This document shows positions 1 to 7,936 of a stretch of 64,000 nt of DNA, in pieces. The stretch is from Clostridia bacterium (GTDB lineage: Bacteria > Bacillota > Clostridia > Christensenellales > CAG-138). Made by a program: the position numbers and the translations under genes. Each line of letters starts with the position of its first letter. The stretch's first letter is position 1. The stretch is from NCBI GenBank assembly GCA_016293975.1, contig JAEDCW010000001.1, positions 25,659 through 89,658 on the forward strand. The letters are read 5' to 3'. The notes under the pieces were generated by a model. That model did no database searches, was not told the origin of the DNA, and was given only the letters and a program-made list of their open reading frames with translations.

Positions 1-214
1 TATGTACAGGGCGCTCTACATAGCAAACGCATTAGGGCTCGAAGCTTACGGCTTAACGAGTGACCTCAGAGAATATGCCAATGCAACGTATTCACAGCTC
101 CGCGAATCGCTTGCACGGGTGAAGGATTTCTTCATGGTTATATTCAAGCCGCTCCCCACATATTTGGGTGAAGTCCTTCCCGTGAACGGCAATGGAAATG
201 TGACAAACGACTAA
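1..214 (+). CDS. SanA/YdcF-like DUF218 protein, C-terminal end only
   Basis: The last 71 codons of a gene that begins before the window. The residues RALYIANALGLEAYGL, then a run ending in LRESLARVKDFF, then FKPLPTYLGEVLPVNGNG match the C-terminal part of the DUF218 family (SanA, vancomycin high-temperature exclusion), where a His-Leu-Pro-Arg-Ala-type segment leads into a long helix. Family members are usually one-TM envelope proteins linked to peptidoglycan precursor or barrier function; the membrane segment and catalytic half lie outside the window. The ATG at position 2 is internal to the family alignment, so it is not taken as a start. Confidence 0.8.
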   Translation, partial: MYRALYIANALGLEAYGLTSDLREYANATYSQLRESLARVKDFFMVIFKPLPTYLGEVLPVNGNGNVTND

Positions 215-243
215 TATAGCTAAATAGGGCAGGATGTCCCCTA

Positions 244-276
244 GTCGGCGTAAGGCAACGAAAACGCCGCCGCTTT
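244..276 (+). terminator. possible weak terminator after DUF218 gene
   Basis: CGGCG and CGCCG arms (5 bp) around a 14-base loop are followed shortly by seven T residues. The stem is short and separated from the T-run by CCGC, so this is a weak call. Confidence 0.3.
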
Positions 277-452
277 TTTTCGCTTCGGCAAGCTTATCGT
301 TGATTCGCGGCCAAATCCACACGCGTGTGACGATACTTGGAATCCATTGAAGCGTTATATTGATACAAACTTACAAAGCACGTCCGAATATGCCAATCGG
401 CCGAATCGCTTATATGCACACAGACATGAACAAGTATCCGCTATAAATGAAA

Positions 453-476
453 TATAAGGAAGTAACCTTCCTTATA
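453..476. repeat. perfect 10-bp inverted repeat in intergenic region
   Basis: TATAAGGAAG and CTTCCTTATA surround a 4-base loop (GTTA on the minus strand). There is no T-tract, so it is not an ordinary terminator. It may be a regulatory site or part of a small RNA. Confidence 0.6.
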
Positions 477-623
477 ATTCAAATACACCTTATGAAGTTC
501 TGGAGGATACGTCCACCCACATTGCTTTGCTCTCGACCGATTATATCATACATTTTGTGTCTTTTATCACTAAATTTACCATATTTTGTGAATATTCTAT
601 GAACATATGCTTAACATTCCGTG

Positions 624-1142
624 TTATCGGGTGCAGATTTCGTCCGCAGCCGTCCTTTTCCACGTCTCTATGCGATAGCACACGTCCTCACACGAAAACT
701 CCTCAGAACATTCTGTAAGCGTCCACCCATCGTCTGCATCCAGCTTCGGGAAAAAAGCATCCGCCGACTTTGTGCAGAGCCATCTCGTCAGGTCGCACTC
801 ATCGCAGTATGGTAGCAGCTGCTCATACACGCTCTGTCCGCCTATTACCCATATATCGCGGTCGCTGTAATCACTGAGCACGGGCATAAGCTCCTCGACA
901 GACCCGACCACGATTGCGTCGTCGTCTATACCCTTGCCGTTATGCGTGAGCACAATATTCACCCTGCCCGGCAGAGGCTTTTGGTTTGGCATAGTCATAA
1001 ATGTCCTGCGTCCCATAATCACAACGCCGCCCATAGTAAGCCTTCGGAAGCGCTTCATATCGTCTTTGCACCTTATAAGAAGCTCGCCGCCGTTGCCTAT
1101 TGCGTTATTCTCGTCGACCGAGGCTATCATCTTCATTCTCAT
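624..1142 (-). CDS. folA: dihydrofolate reductase
   Basis: 172 residues, normal for DHFR, which reduces dihydrofolate to tetrahydrofolate with NADPH in the cytoplasm. Family features: the N-terminal strand MKMIASVDENNAIGNGGELL, the acidic substrate residue in KDDMKRFRRLT, MGRRTFMTMP (NADPH loop), and DIWVIGGQSVYEQLLP (the GG nucleotide-binding turn). Its ATG overlaps the thyA stop codon in an ATGA junction, so the two are translationally coupled. It recycles the dihydrofolate that thymidylate synthase makes. It is the last gene of the operon that starts with the response regulator at 3631. ATGs two and four codons inside are alternative starts. Confidence 0.95.
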   Translation of the reverse strand: MRMKMIASVDENNAIGNGGELLIRCKDDMKRFRRLTMGGVVIMGRRTFMTMPNQKPLPGRVNIVLTHNGKGIDDDAIVVGSVEELMPVLSDYSDRDIWVIGGQSVYEQLLPYCDECDLTRWLCTKSADAFFPKLDADDGWTLTECSEEFSCEDVCYRIETWKRTAADEICTR

Positions 1143-1969
1143 ATCGCCACCGGTATCTTTGTGTCGAATTTGTGGGGTTTATAGCCCTCAAGCCTGAGGC
1201 TGTCCGACTTAAACTCATAGAATTCGTGTATGTTCTCGTCTATAACGAGCTTAGGCGCATCTTTCGGCTCTCTCACGATAAGCTCACGAATTATGGGGAT
1301 ATGCCGGTCGTATATATGTGCGTCCGCTATGCAGTGAACGAGCTCGCCCGCCTTGAGTCCGCTGACCTGGGCCAACATATGTACGAGTGCGGCGTATTGG
1401 CATACATTCCAGTTGTTAGCCGTCAGCATATCCTGTGACCTCTGGTTGAGTATCGCGTTGAGCTTGTCCCCCGTCACATTAAACGTCATAGAGTATGCGC
1501 AGGGATACAGATTCATCTCCGAAAGATCCGCATGTACATAGATATTCGTCATTATCCTGCGGCTTTGAGGATTATACTTGAGGTCGTAGAGCACCCTGTC
1601 TACTTGGTCAAACATTCCCTCCTTGTATTTGTGCTTGACACCGAGCTGATAGCCGTAAGCCTTACCTATTGAGCCGTCCTCGTCTGCCCACTGGTCCCAT
1701 ATGCCGCTTGCAAGCTCATGTACGTTGTTCGATTTCTTCTGCCATATCCAAAGCAACTCATCGAGTGCGCTCTTAAAGTATGTGCGTCTGAGCGTGAGTA
1801 TGGGAAACTCCTCAGACAAGTCATATCTGTTTACGATTCCGAATGTCTTTATCGTATGTGCGGGCGCCCCGTCGTCCCACTTGGGTCTCACGTCGAGATG
1901 CTCGTCGGAAAAACCCTCGTTCAGAATTTTCTTGCAGTTCTCAATAAACAGCATGTCCGCTCTACTCAT
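1139..1969 (-). CDS. thyA: thymidylate synthase
   Basis: 276 residues. ThyA methylates dUMP to dTMP using methylene-tetrahydrofolate and releases dihydrofolate. The nucleophile is Cys157 in LYPCAYSMTF; the usual PPCH becomes YPCA, a variant I believe occurs in clostridial ThyA. The phosphate-binding QRSQDML and the NNWNVCQYAAL segment follow. The N-terminal RPKWDDGAPAHTIKTFG and LTLRRTYFKSALDELLWIW are typical ThyA. The start overlaps the histidine kinase stop by 8 bases and the end overlaps folA by 4, so all are probably co-translated. Confidence 0.95.
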   Translation of the reverse strand: MSRADMLFIENCKKILNEGFSDEHLDVRPKWDDGAPAHTIKTFGIVNRYDLSEEFPILTLRRTYFKSALDELLWIWQKKSNNVHELASGIWDQWADEDGSIGKAYGYQLGVKHKYKEGMFDQVDRVLYDLKYNPQSRRIMTNIYVHADLSEMNLYPCAYSMTFNVTGDKLNAILNQRSQDMLTANNWNVCQYAALVHMLAQVSGLKAGELVHCIADAHIYDRHIPIIRELIVREPKDAPKLVIDENIHEFYEFKSDSLRLEGYKPHKFDTKIPVAI

Positions 1970-2951
1970 AATCCGTCGCTCCCTTGCTCTCGTTAAAATT
2001 AATAGTGATCAGTGTACATTTGCCCTCTTCACTGTCTATGCTAATTCTCGCGCCGTGCTGTTCTGCAACGTGCTTGACTATGGCAAGTCCAAGCCCCGTC
2101 CCGCCCGTAGCCTTAGAGCGGCTCTTATCGACCCTATAGAAGCGCTCAAATATGCGGTCAAAGTGCTGACTCGGTATGCCTATGCCTGTGTCGCGCACGC
2201 TAAGCACCCCGTCACCAACGGTAACCGTTATGCTGCCCCCGTTTCTGTTGTAGCGTATGGCGTTGTCCATTAGATTAAACACGAGCTCCGTAAGCAGACT
2301 GTGGTTTCCCTGCACAACACAGTTTCCCCCGACTATGTTTATGTCGATGTCGTTCTCTGCCGCACTGTTATATAGTATCTCGGAGCACTCAGTCACGATG
2401 TCTTTCAAGTCCACAGGCTCCATGCTCTCCGCCTTATCCGTCTCGTCAAGCTCGGAAAGCTTAATTATGTCGCTTATGAGCGTGAGCAGTCGCCTCGCTT
2501 CCTTTTGTATCCTGTGTGCAAAGTCGGAGACGTCGTCCGGCTTCGCCATGCCCGTAGCTATCATCTCCGCATAGCCCGATATCGACGTAAGCGGCGTCTT
2601 GAGTTCATGCGATACATTGGCGGTAAACTCCTGCTTAATGTGCTCCTGAGAAAGTATCCTTGCCTTCTGTTCGGTAAGCTTCTTTGCTATACTCTCGAGT
2701 TCCTCGTATCTCATGCTCGACGCAGCATACGCTGTGTCATCACTCGTCAGCATTGACAGCTCCCTCATCATGCGCCTCGATACGGCTGTTGAAGCCGCCA
2801 CACCCAATGCACAGACCGCTACGAGCGCACAAACGAGTATGATAATCTGTAGATACATTTCCATCCCCGAAACAGCGAAACTCACCCCTATTGCTGTGAG
2901 AAATGCAACCGCCGCAGTGACGGCAGTTATTTGCATAAGCGCCTTTTTCAC
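1962..2951 (-). CDS. sensor histidine kinase, short-loop membrane type
   Basis: 329 residues from a GTG start with a GAGGTGG ribosome site 7 bases upstream; a longer frame up to 3092 would run into the response regulator. Two TM helices (about residues 6-28 and 33-56) are separated by only a few residues, so it probably senses something in or at the membrane, or a protein partner. The H-box is FTANVSHELKTPLTS with His115, followed by N-box (ELVFNLMDNAIRYN), GIGIP, and GTGLGLAIVKH ATP-lid motifs, as in the PhoR/WalK group. It pairs with the response regulator 11 bases upstream. The ligand is unknown. Confidence 0.93.
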   Translation of the reverse strand: MKKALMQITAVTAAVAFLTAIGVSFAVSGMEMYLQIIILVCALVAVCALGVAASTAVSRRMMRELSMLTSDDTAYAASSMRYEELESIAKKLTEQKARILSQEHIKQEFTANVSHELKTPLTSISGYAEMIATGMAKPDDVSDFAHRIQKEARRLLTLISDIIKLSELDETDKAESMEPVDLKDIVTECSEILYNSAAENDIDINIVGGNCVVQGNHSLLTELVFNLMDNAIRYNRNGGSITVTVGDGVLSVRDTGIGIPSQHFDRIFERFYRVDKSRSKATGGTGLGLAIVKHVAEQHGARISIDSEEGKCTLITINFNESKGATDYE

Positions 2952-2962
2952 AGTTTTCCACC

Positions 2963-3631
2963 TCAGCCGTCCAGCTTGTATCCGACATTTCTTACGGTAA
3001 CTATCTGCGCTCCGCTGTCCCCGAGCTTCTGTCTGAGCGTCTTTATGTGCATATCGACGGTCCTCGTCTCGCCTATGTAGTCGTAGCCCCAAACCGCACC
3101 CAATAGCTTCTCTCTTGTCAATACCACGCCCCTGTTTATTAGCATATGCCTTAAAAGCTCATACTCCTTGTATGTAAGCTCGACAACGGTCTCTCCCGCC
3201 TGTACCCTGCGCTTAGAGTCGTTCATAACTATCGTGCCGCAGGCAATTATTCCGTCATTCTCTTCGGGTGCCGCACGTCTTAAAAGTGCCTTGACACGCG
3301 AAACGAGTTCCATTATTCCGAATGGCTTGGTTATATAGTCGTCCGCACCCATATCGAGACCCCTAACTTTATCTATCTCCGTGGTCTTAGCTGTAACCAT
3401 AATAATCGGTATGCGCTTTGTGCGCTCCGATGCGCGAAGCCTCCTCAGTATGGAAAGACCGTCCTCCCCCGGGAGCATTATGTCGAGCAGTATGAGGTCG
3501 GGCGTCTCCCTTGTAAGAGCCTCGGCTAGCCCCGAGCCGTCCGAGAGCGCGAGAATGTCAAAGCCGCTGTTTCTAAGCGCATAGCTTTCCATTTCACGGA
3601 TGTCGGTATCGTCCTCAATTATGTAAATCAT
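2963..3631 (-). CDS. OmpR/PhoP-family response regulator
   Basis: 222 residues. Receiver domain (about 1-118) with acidic pocket EDD at 6-8, phospho-acceptor Asp50 (DLILLDIMLPGEDG), Thr80 and Lys102 (YITKPF). A winged-helix DNA-binding domain (about 130-222) carries ELTYKEYELLRHML, VWGYDYIGETRTVDMHIKTLRQKLG and TVRNVGYKL. The ATG at 3631 has GGGGG 7 bases upstream; a TTG 15 bases earlier is possible but less likely. It is first in the operon with the kinase, thyA and folA. The target is not evident; autoregulation is plausible but not shown. Confidence 0.94.
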   Translation of the reverse strand: MIYIIEDDTDIREMESYALRNSGFDILALSDGSGLAEALTRETPDLILLDIMLPGEDGLSILRRLRASERTKRIPIIMVTAKTTEIDKVRGLDMGADDYITKPFGIMELVSRVKALLRRAAPEENDGIIACGTIVMNDSKRRVQAGETVVELTYKEYELLRHMLINRGVVLTREKLLGAVWGYDYIGETRTVDMHIKTLRQKLGDSGAQIVTVRNVGYKLDG

Positions 3632-3796
3632 GCGAACCCCCATCAATATACGTCAATGTATTTTAACATAACGCACGGTTATTTACACATGATGTGCCAT
3701 ATTTTGTTTTATACAGAATAAGACAGAGGTCGCGCTAATATAATCAGATATGGCATCGTTGTGCCTAATAACGAAACCTATCGAAAGGACTCTGCC

Positions 3797-4597
3797 ATGA
3801 ATCACTCTGTATCTGTAAGACTTGTATCCGCACTCGCTGTAATCGTCGTCTTATGCTCATACTTTATCGGCTGTGAGGCATTTCCTCCAAACGCAAGACC
3901 GTCAGACCCGGCTCAACCGTCAGAACCCACGCCCTCACCCGTGCAGTCAAACGGCAAAACCATAGTAATTGACGCAGGGCATGGCGCGCCCGACGGAGGT
4001 GCGACCGGAAAGAACACGGGCGTAATCGAGTCCACGCTTAACCTCAAGGTGGCGTATCTGCTTAAGGCGGAGCTCGAAATGCTCGGCTACAACGTAGTTA
4101 TGACAAGGACGGATGACAACGCGCTTGCCGAAAAAAAAAGAGCCGATATGGCAGAAAGGCTCAGGATAATGAACGGCTCCTCCGCGGATATGGTGGTAAG
4201 CGTCCATATGAACGAGTTTACAGACAGCGCCGTGAATGGTCCTATGGTGTTCTATCACAAGAATTCGCCCGAGGCGCAGAAGCTCGCTAAGTTTGTCATA
4301 GATGGCTTATGCGACTCCGTAGGAAGGCCCCGCAGGCACGCAAACTCCGGTAACTATTACGTCATAAGGGAAAGCACTCCTGTAGCCATAATAGCTGAGT
4401 GCGGCTTTCTCTCAAACCCCGAAGAGGAGGTGCGCCTGCAGGATGCGGCATATCAAAACCTGTTGGCAAAAGGCATAGCCGCAGGCATTCAGGCGTACTT
4501 CATGTCGCTAGCCTCCCCCTCTCCCACAGACATGCAGGATCTGTCAAACCCCAACGGCACACCTTCAGTATCACCTAACACTTCACCTGCGGCTTGA
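3797..4597 (+). CDS. N-acetylmuramoyl-L-alanine amidase, lipoprotein
   Basis: 266 residues, ATG preceded by GAAAGGA. The signal peptide ends in a lipobox (YFIGC, Cys26), so it should be lipid-anchored outside the cell. A short Pro/Ser-rich linker (SDPAQPSEPTPSPV) leads to an Amidase_3 domain with zinc ligands His61 (IDAGHG), Glu77 (IESTLN) and His136 (VSVHMN), and catalytic Glu200 (IAECGFLSN). This is the CwlD/LytC fold that cuts the MurNAc-L-Ala bond. The domain looks intact. A second Pro/Ser/Asn-rich tail follows. It may act in wall turnover or, like CwlD, in cortex maturation; the sequence does not decide. It converges on the small gene at 4607 with a 9-base gap. Confidence 0.92.
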   Translation: MNHSVSVRLVSALAVIVVLCSYFIGCEAFPPNARPSDPAQPSEPTPSPVQSNGKTIVIDAGHGAPDGGATGKNTGVIESTLNLKVAYLLKAELEMLGYNVVMTRTDDNALAEKKRADMAERLRIMNGSSADMVVSVHMNEFTDSAVNGPMVFYHKNSPEAQKLAKFVIDGLCDSVGRPRRHANSGNYYVIRESTPVAIIAECGFLSNPEEEVRLQDAAYQNLLAKGIAAGIQAYFMSLASPSPTDMQDLSNPNGTPSVSPNTSPAA

Positions 4598-4606
4598 GGC
4601 ATACGG

Positions 4607-4831
4607 TTAATCCAAGTATCCCGGGGTCTCCCCCTCGAATATGACCTTGAGAGTGTCCGCGGTATCCTCTCTTTGGTCATAGCAATAACTCAGATACAGC
4701 TTGGCGGCAGCAATTCTGTCTGCCGCCTTTTGCGTATCGTCCATACAAAGCTTTATGAGCGCGTTGAATATGCGCTCCGCTTTTCTGCTCTTACGCGTTT
4801 TTTTTAAACATTCTGTGACAGTTTGTGACAT
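4607..4831 (-). CDS. small phage-type protein, possible terminase small-subunit relative
   Basis: 74 residues with AGGAG 5-6 bases before the ATG. The central DTQKAADRIAAAKLYLSYCYDQRED resembles the 'ADRIxAAxLLLxY' segment common in small phage proteins next to terminases, and the end TLKVIFEGETPG resembles their tails; this is from memory and not a firm family call. It lies on the same strand as the portal and large terminase genes but is separated from them by an opposite-strand lipoprotein gene. It could be the remaining DNA-recognition piece of the packaging island. Mostly helical, basic at the N terminus (KKTRKSRKAER), which would suit DNA contact. Confidence 0.55.
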   Translation of the reverse strand: MSQTVTECLKKTRKSRKAERIFNALIKLCMDDTQKAADRIAAAKLYLSYCYDQREDTADTLKVIFEGETPGYLD

Positions 4832-4833
4832 TT

Positions 4834-4862
4834 TTTACTCCTATTCGTATTTATGTTATAAT
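4834..4862 (+). promoter_or_regulatory. sigma-A-type promoter for the 4887 lipoprotein
   Basis: TTTACT, 17-base spacer, TATAAT. The predicted start of transcription is about 18 bases before the ATG. It overlaps the 5' edge of the divergent small gene at 4607-4831. Confidence 0.65.
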
Positions 4863-4886
4863 TAGTGTATTGAATTGGAGGTACAT

Positions 4887-6155
4887 ATGAAGAAAGCACT
4901 ATGCCTGATTGTTGTGATGCTGCTCCTAAGCTCTTGTGTTACGGGAAATGCGGGGCATCCGGATAACATGACCGTTACCCCCAAGCCCACAGAGAGCATA
5001 CTCCCCGGGACATCTCGGGAGCCTGCGTCACAGCCGAGCGATGTAGACTCCTTTTCGCAGACGCTGTACTATCCAGAGGATTCAGATGAGGACACAGCGC
5101 AATACAGACTCACCTATTCAATACCCGTTTTTGAAGACTCTACCCCCGCGGGCGCTGCGATGAACGAGGCTGTTGCGAGGTACATGGATTCATTACTCGT
5201 TTTGGTATCGCAGGAAAGAGTGCCGCGGGCCGACAGAGCCGACGGCGAACCTCTACCCTATACCGATGTAAGTTATGAGCTGAGCTATGCGCGCGGCTAC
5301 ACCAATGTAATATTCAACTCAATAAGTTCATACGGCGTCGGGGAAGAACTCGGCATAAGTACGCTCGTACTCGATGGGCGCGGCAATGAGCGTCCCCTCC
5401 AATACGTAAGCGGCGTGTATTCGGGCGAAAACAACGTGGCGCAGGCGATACTCTCCGATGTTGCGAGTGCAGTCGACGGCAACTACTTCCACGATGTAAC
5501 GATAGAGAGTGTTTTGCGTGCTATCGACCTCTATAACGGATATACCGTAGAGGATTTCGGTTACAGGATATATGTCCTTCCTGCGAGCCTTGCACCCGAA
5601 TCGGAAGGTATACTGTCATTTGACGTAACTACCGCTGAAGCCGCTCCGGGCTTTGTGGGCGACGTAATATCGGTCGATGCGTTCTATGCGCTTTTGCCGA
5701 GGCTCAACTCGTTGGCAACCGCACTCGCCGTTAACTACGAGAGCTATACCGATGGCATGATATCTCCCTATGCCGCAACCATATACGCCTGCATACGATT
5801 AATTGATGAAAACCCCGGAGTTTCAGGTTCTGTTGTGACGACCCGAGACGAGCTTATTGAGATCATATCTACCTCTCTGGGCATAGAATCAGAGCTCGAT
5901 TTGTCCGCATGGGGTATAAAAGAGAATGCCGATAGTCTCTCCGTCTCCACATCGCACGCGCTCTCCGTGTATGGCGTTGACATAAGCGATGTAACCGCAA
6001 GTGACGGCGGTGTTCTTCTGCTTAAAGGTACACTACACTTCGGCGCTGCCGGTTCCGCCGCTTCGCAAGGCTATGTCTCGACAGTCGAAATCGAGATAAT
6101 ACCGTCTGCGGCCTCCGAATGCGGCTACATCATATCCGCATTCAAAATTATCTGA
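4887..6155 (+). CDS. secreted lipoprotein, possible RsiV/DUF3298-like fold
   Basis: 422 residues starting MKKALCLIVVMLLLSSC: a lipoprotein signal with Cys17. ATG preceded by GGAGG at good spacing. After a Ser/Pro/Thr-rich linker, residues about 60-250 (YRLTYSIPVFEDS, AVARYMDSLL, ISSYGVGEELGISTLVLDGR) resemble the DUF4163/DUF3298 pattern of RsiV-type extracellular domains, where a strand pair is followed by a 'LVLD' hairpin. The last 170 residues have no recognised domain. Enzyme activity is not evident. It has its own promoter and lies on the opposite strand inside the phage packaging island, which suggests later insertion of one relative to the other. Confidence 0.6.
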   Translation: MKKALCLIVVMLLLSSCVTGNAGHPDNMTVTPKPTESILPGTSREPASQPSDVDSFSQTLYYPEDSDEDTAQYRLTYSIPVFEDSTPAGAAMNEAVARYMDSLLVLVSQERVPRADRADGEPLPYTDVSYELSYARGYTNVIFNSISSYGVGEELGISTLVLDGRGNERPLQYVSGVYSGENNVAQAILSDVASAVDGNYFHDVTIESVLRAIDLYNGYTVEDFGYRIYVLPASLAPESEGILSFDVTTAEAAPGFVGDVISVDAFYALLPRLNSLATALAVNYESYTDGMISPYAATIYACIRLIDENPGVSGSVVTTRDELIEIISTSLGIESELDLSAWGIKENADSLSVSTSHALSVYGVDISDVTASDGGVLLLKGTLHFGAAGSAASQGYVSTVEIEIIPSAASECGYIISAFKII

Positions 6156-6173
6156 CGTGACGATTACAGCAAA

Positions 6174-6200
6174 AAAACGGCAGTTGCAAACTGCCGTTTT
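6174..6200. terminator. bidirectional terminator between 4887 gene and 6217 gene
   Basis: Perfect 12-bp stem AAAACGGCAGTT / AACTGCCGTTTT around a GCA loop, A-tract on one side and T-tract on the other, lying between converging genes. Confidence 0.9.
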
Positions 6201-6216
6201 AATTTGCGCTTCGTGC

Positions 6217-6369
6217 TTATAGGTCGTCTGCGTCCTGCACGGGGGCGTCCCAATCTGCCGTAAGCCCCGTATAACTGCCCAGAACATCCGACGGTATCTT
6301 TTGCTTGTTTGTAAATGCGCTTCCGTCAGCTTCATTCCTTACGTCTTTTGTGTTCTTCTTAAAGTCCAT
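6217..6369 (-). CDS. 50-residue conserved-looking small protein (GSYTG / PVQDADDL)
   Basis: A 50-codon frame below the size of most gene calls, with a strong ribosome site (AGGGAGGTG, 4 bases before ATG) and a terminator directly after it. The protein is polar, basic at the N terminus (MDFKKNTKDVRNEAD), with IPSDVLGSYTG and an acidic C terminus PVQDADDL. I recall similar 'SDVxGSYTG...PVQDADDL' small proteins in other clostridial genomes but know no function. It is the third gene after terminase and portal and likely shares their transcript. It could equally be a host protein. Confidence 0.75.
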   Translation of the reverse strand: MDFKKNTKDVRNEADGSAFTNKQKIPSDVLGSYTGLTADWDAPVQDADDL

Positions 6370-6412
6370 GCAGCACCTCCCTTGGGGCTATTATTGGCCG
6401 GATTTCCACGTT

Positions 6413-7918
6413 TTATCCATGCAGATTTACCTGTGGATACCCTAACCTTGCCTGCTTTTTCATAAGCTCCAATGCCTGCTCCTTTGAATCAAACAGCATG
6501 AGCTCAAGCCCGACATTCGGCGTCAGCATTCCGAGCTTTACGAGCTGTATAATGAGTTCGTTGTGCGCAAGCACGCTGAATCTATTCTGCTTCTGTGCCT
6601 TTACCGATACACTCATGCCAAGCGGACGCATTGCGCAGTCGCAACCTTTATGTGCTTCCGTCAAGCCATAAAACTCTATGTGGGCGTCAAGCTCCTGTTC
6701 AACCGCCTCGCAGAAAGCATCATGAACGAGCCTGAGTGCCATTCTCGAACGCTTGCTTGACATCTCCTGAAGCGCGCTTATCGCGCTTGCCGCCGTGACG
6801 CCTGCGGTCGAATTTCCCCGTGAAAACTCGTTTGCGCCTGATTCCTCCTTGACAGACTGTCTCATATTGTCTATGTATCCTATGAGATACGAGGGCAGAG
6901 GAGCAGTCGAGAACCAGCTGATACCCGAAAGGCTGTCGCCCCTGTGTACCTCCTTTGACCAGTCGCATAAGTCATCCGTGTCAAAGCCCGATGCGCCCGT
7001 TACAAGCAATTTATTGTGCGATGAGAGCAGTGCGTTTTTGAGTACTATCTGGTCGAGTTTATCCGCAAGCTGCTGTCTGTCCGCAAACATATCCGAAACG
7101 GACAGTCCCAAACAACTTCCCTTTTTCGCATAAAGCGGCGTAACCACAAACGGGTATTTACCGTGTCTGTAGTAGCCCTGCGGCTTGATATATCTGCTGT
7201 CCTCGAGCAACTGACCCCCTGCCAGTTTACACATATGAATTCTGTATATGTCCTGGCTCTCGTCGTATTCGCGCTCCCAGCATTCGATTAGCAGTATGCG
7301 CTCAGCTCCCGTATCCGCATTACCCATGCACAGGTCGTCTGCGGCGTCGGCGTGCATAAGCGCCTCATGCTTCGGGTAATGCGCCTTGTACCACTCACGA
7401 AGCTTGGGCGTGAACTTAAATACCGCACGTGAATCCTGTATGTCGGTGCAAGTTGGGTCAAACATAATGCTTCTGCAGTCTACATGACGTATGAAGCCTC
7501 CGCCCGCTCCATAGCCGTCCCCCAGGTCACAGCCCGTCTCCTGTATCATGGTACCGCATACGAGCAAATCGTGTATAAGCTCCGCGTATTCTCTTGTATA
7601 GCGCGCTCTGTCGTGGTTTTCCCTAACAGCTTTCGTCAACCTCTCAGCAAGCGCTGTATGTTTGGCGTCGTCTGCCGTTATGACGGCCTCCGGCATTCCA
7701 TCCATAAGGTCCGCCTTTATGTTCTCTACTGTCGAGAATATTATCGGCATAACAGGTCTGGGCTCCTTTGCATCGGTCTGCGGGATATCCCTCCACGAAT
7801 CTCCGAAATACATTCTCTCACAGCGCTCCATCCTCTGCCATTCCGACCTGTATGCGTCCGTATACTCGTAAAACAGCTCATAAAGCGCGTCCGCACGCGC
7901 TCTTTCATTCTTTGTCAT
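6413..7918 (-). CDS. phage portal (head-tail connector) protein
   Basis: 501 residues, a normal portal length. Family-like segments: an N-terminal ERCERMYFGDSWRDI block, PIIFSTVENIKADLMDGMPE, YTREYAELIHDLLVCGTMIQE, DCRSIMFDPTCTDIQDSRAVF, ADRQQLADKLDQIVLKNALLS, and a late helix with ITAASAISALQEMSSKRSRMALR-type composition. In phages a portal dodecamer forms the DNA entry vertex and docks the terminase. The gene is intact and starts 18 bases after the terminase stop, in the usual TerL-portal order. No protease, scaffold, capsid or tail gene follows; the next gene is the 50-residue protein and then the strand switches. Confidence 0.88.
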   Translation of the reverse strand: MTKNERARADALYELFYEYTDAYRSEWQRMERCERMYFGDSWRDIPQTDAKEPRPVMPIIFSTVENIKADLMDGMPEAVITADDAKHTALAERLTKAVRENHDRARYTREYAELIHDLLVCGTMIQETGCDLGDGYGAGGGFIRHVDCRSIMFDPTCTDIQDSRAVFKFTPKLREWYKAHYPKHEALMHADAADDLCMGNADTGAERILLIECWEREYDESQDIYRIHMCKLAGGQLLEDSRYIKPQGYYRHGKYPFVVTPLYAKKGSCLGLSVSDMFADRQQLADKLDQIVLKNALLSSHNKLLVTGASGFDTDDLCDWSKEVHRGDSLSGISWFSTAPLPSYLIGYIDNMRQSVKEESGANEFSRGNSTAGVTAASAISALQEMSSKRSRMALRLVHDAFCEAVEQELDAHIEFYGLTEAHKGCDCAMRPLGMSVSVKAQKQNRFSVLAHNELIIQLVKLGMLTPNVGLELMLFDSKEQALELMKKQARLGYPQVNLHG

Positions 7919-7936
7919 GTCAAAAAGTCCTCCTTA

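Larger units (their letters stand above)
215..623. other. 409-base gene-free stretch between DUF218 gene and folA
   Basis: No open frame here looks like a protein. It holds a weak terminator-like hairpin after the DUF218 gene, a perfect 10-bp inverted repeat at 453-476, and on the minus strand an extended -10 motif (TGATATAAT, about 538-546) that could start a short transcript running toward lower coordinates. The DNA is AT-rich compared with the flanking genes. A minus-strand open frame at 92-322 overlaps the DUF218 gene and is judged spurious. Confidence 0.5.

Noticed and set aside
92..322. A 76-codon minus-strand frame partly opposite the DUF218 gene
   Set aside because: GTG start without a ribosome site, overlaps a conserved C terminus, no recognisable features.
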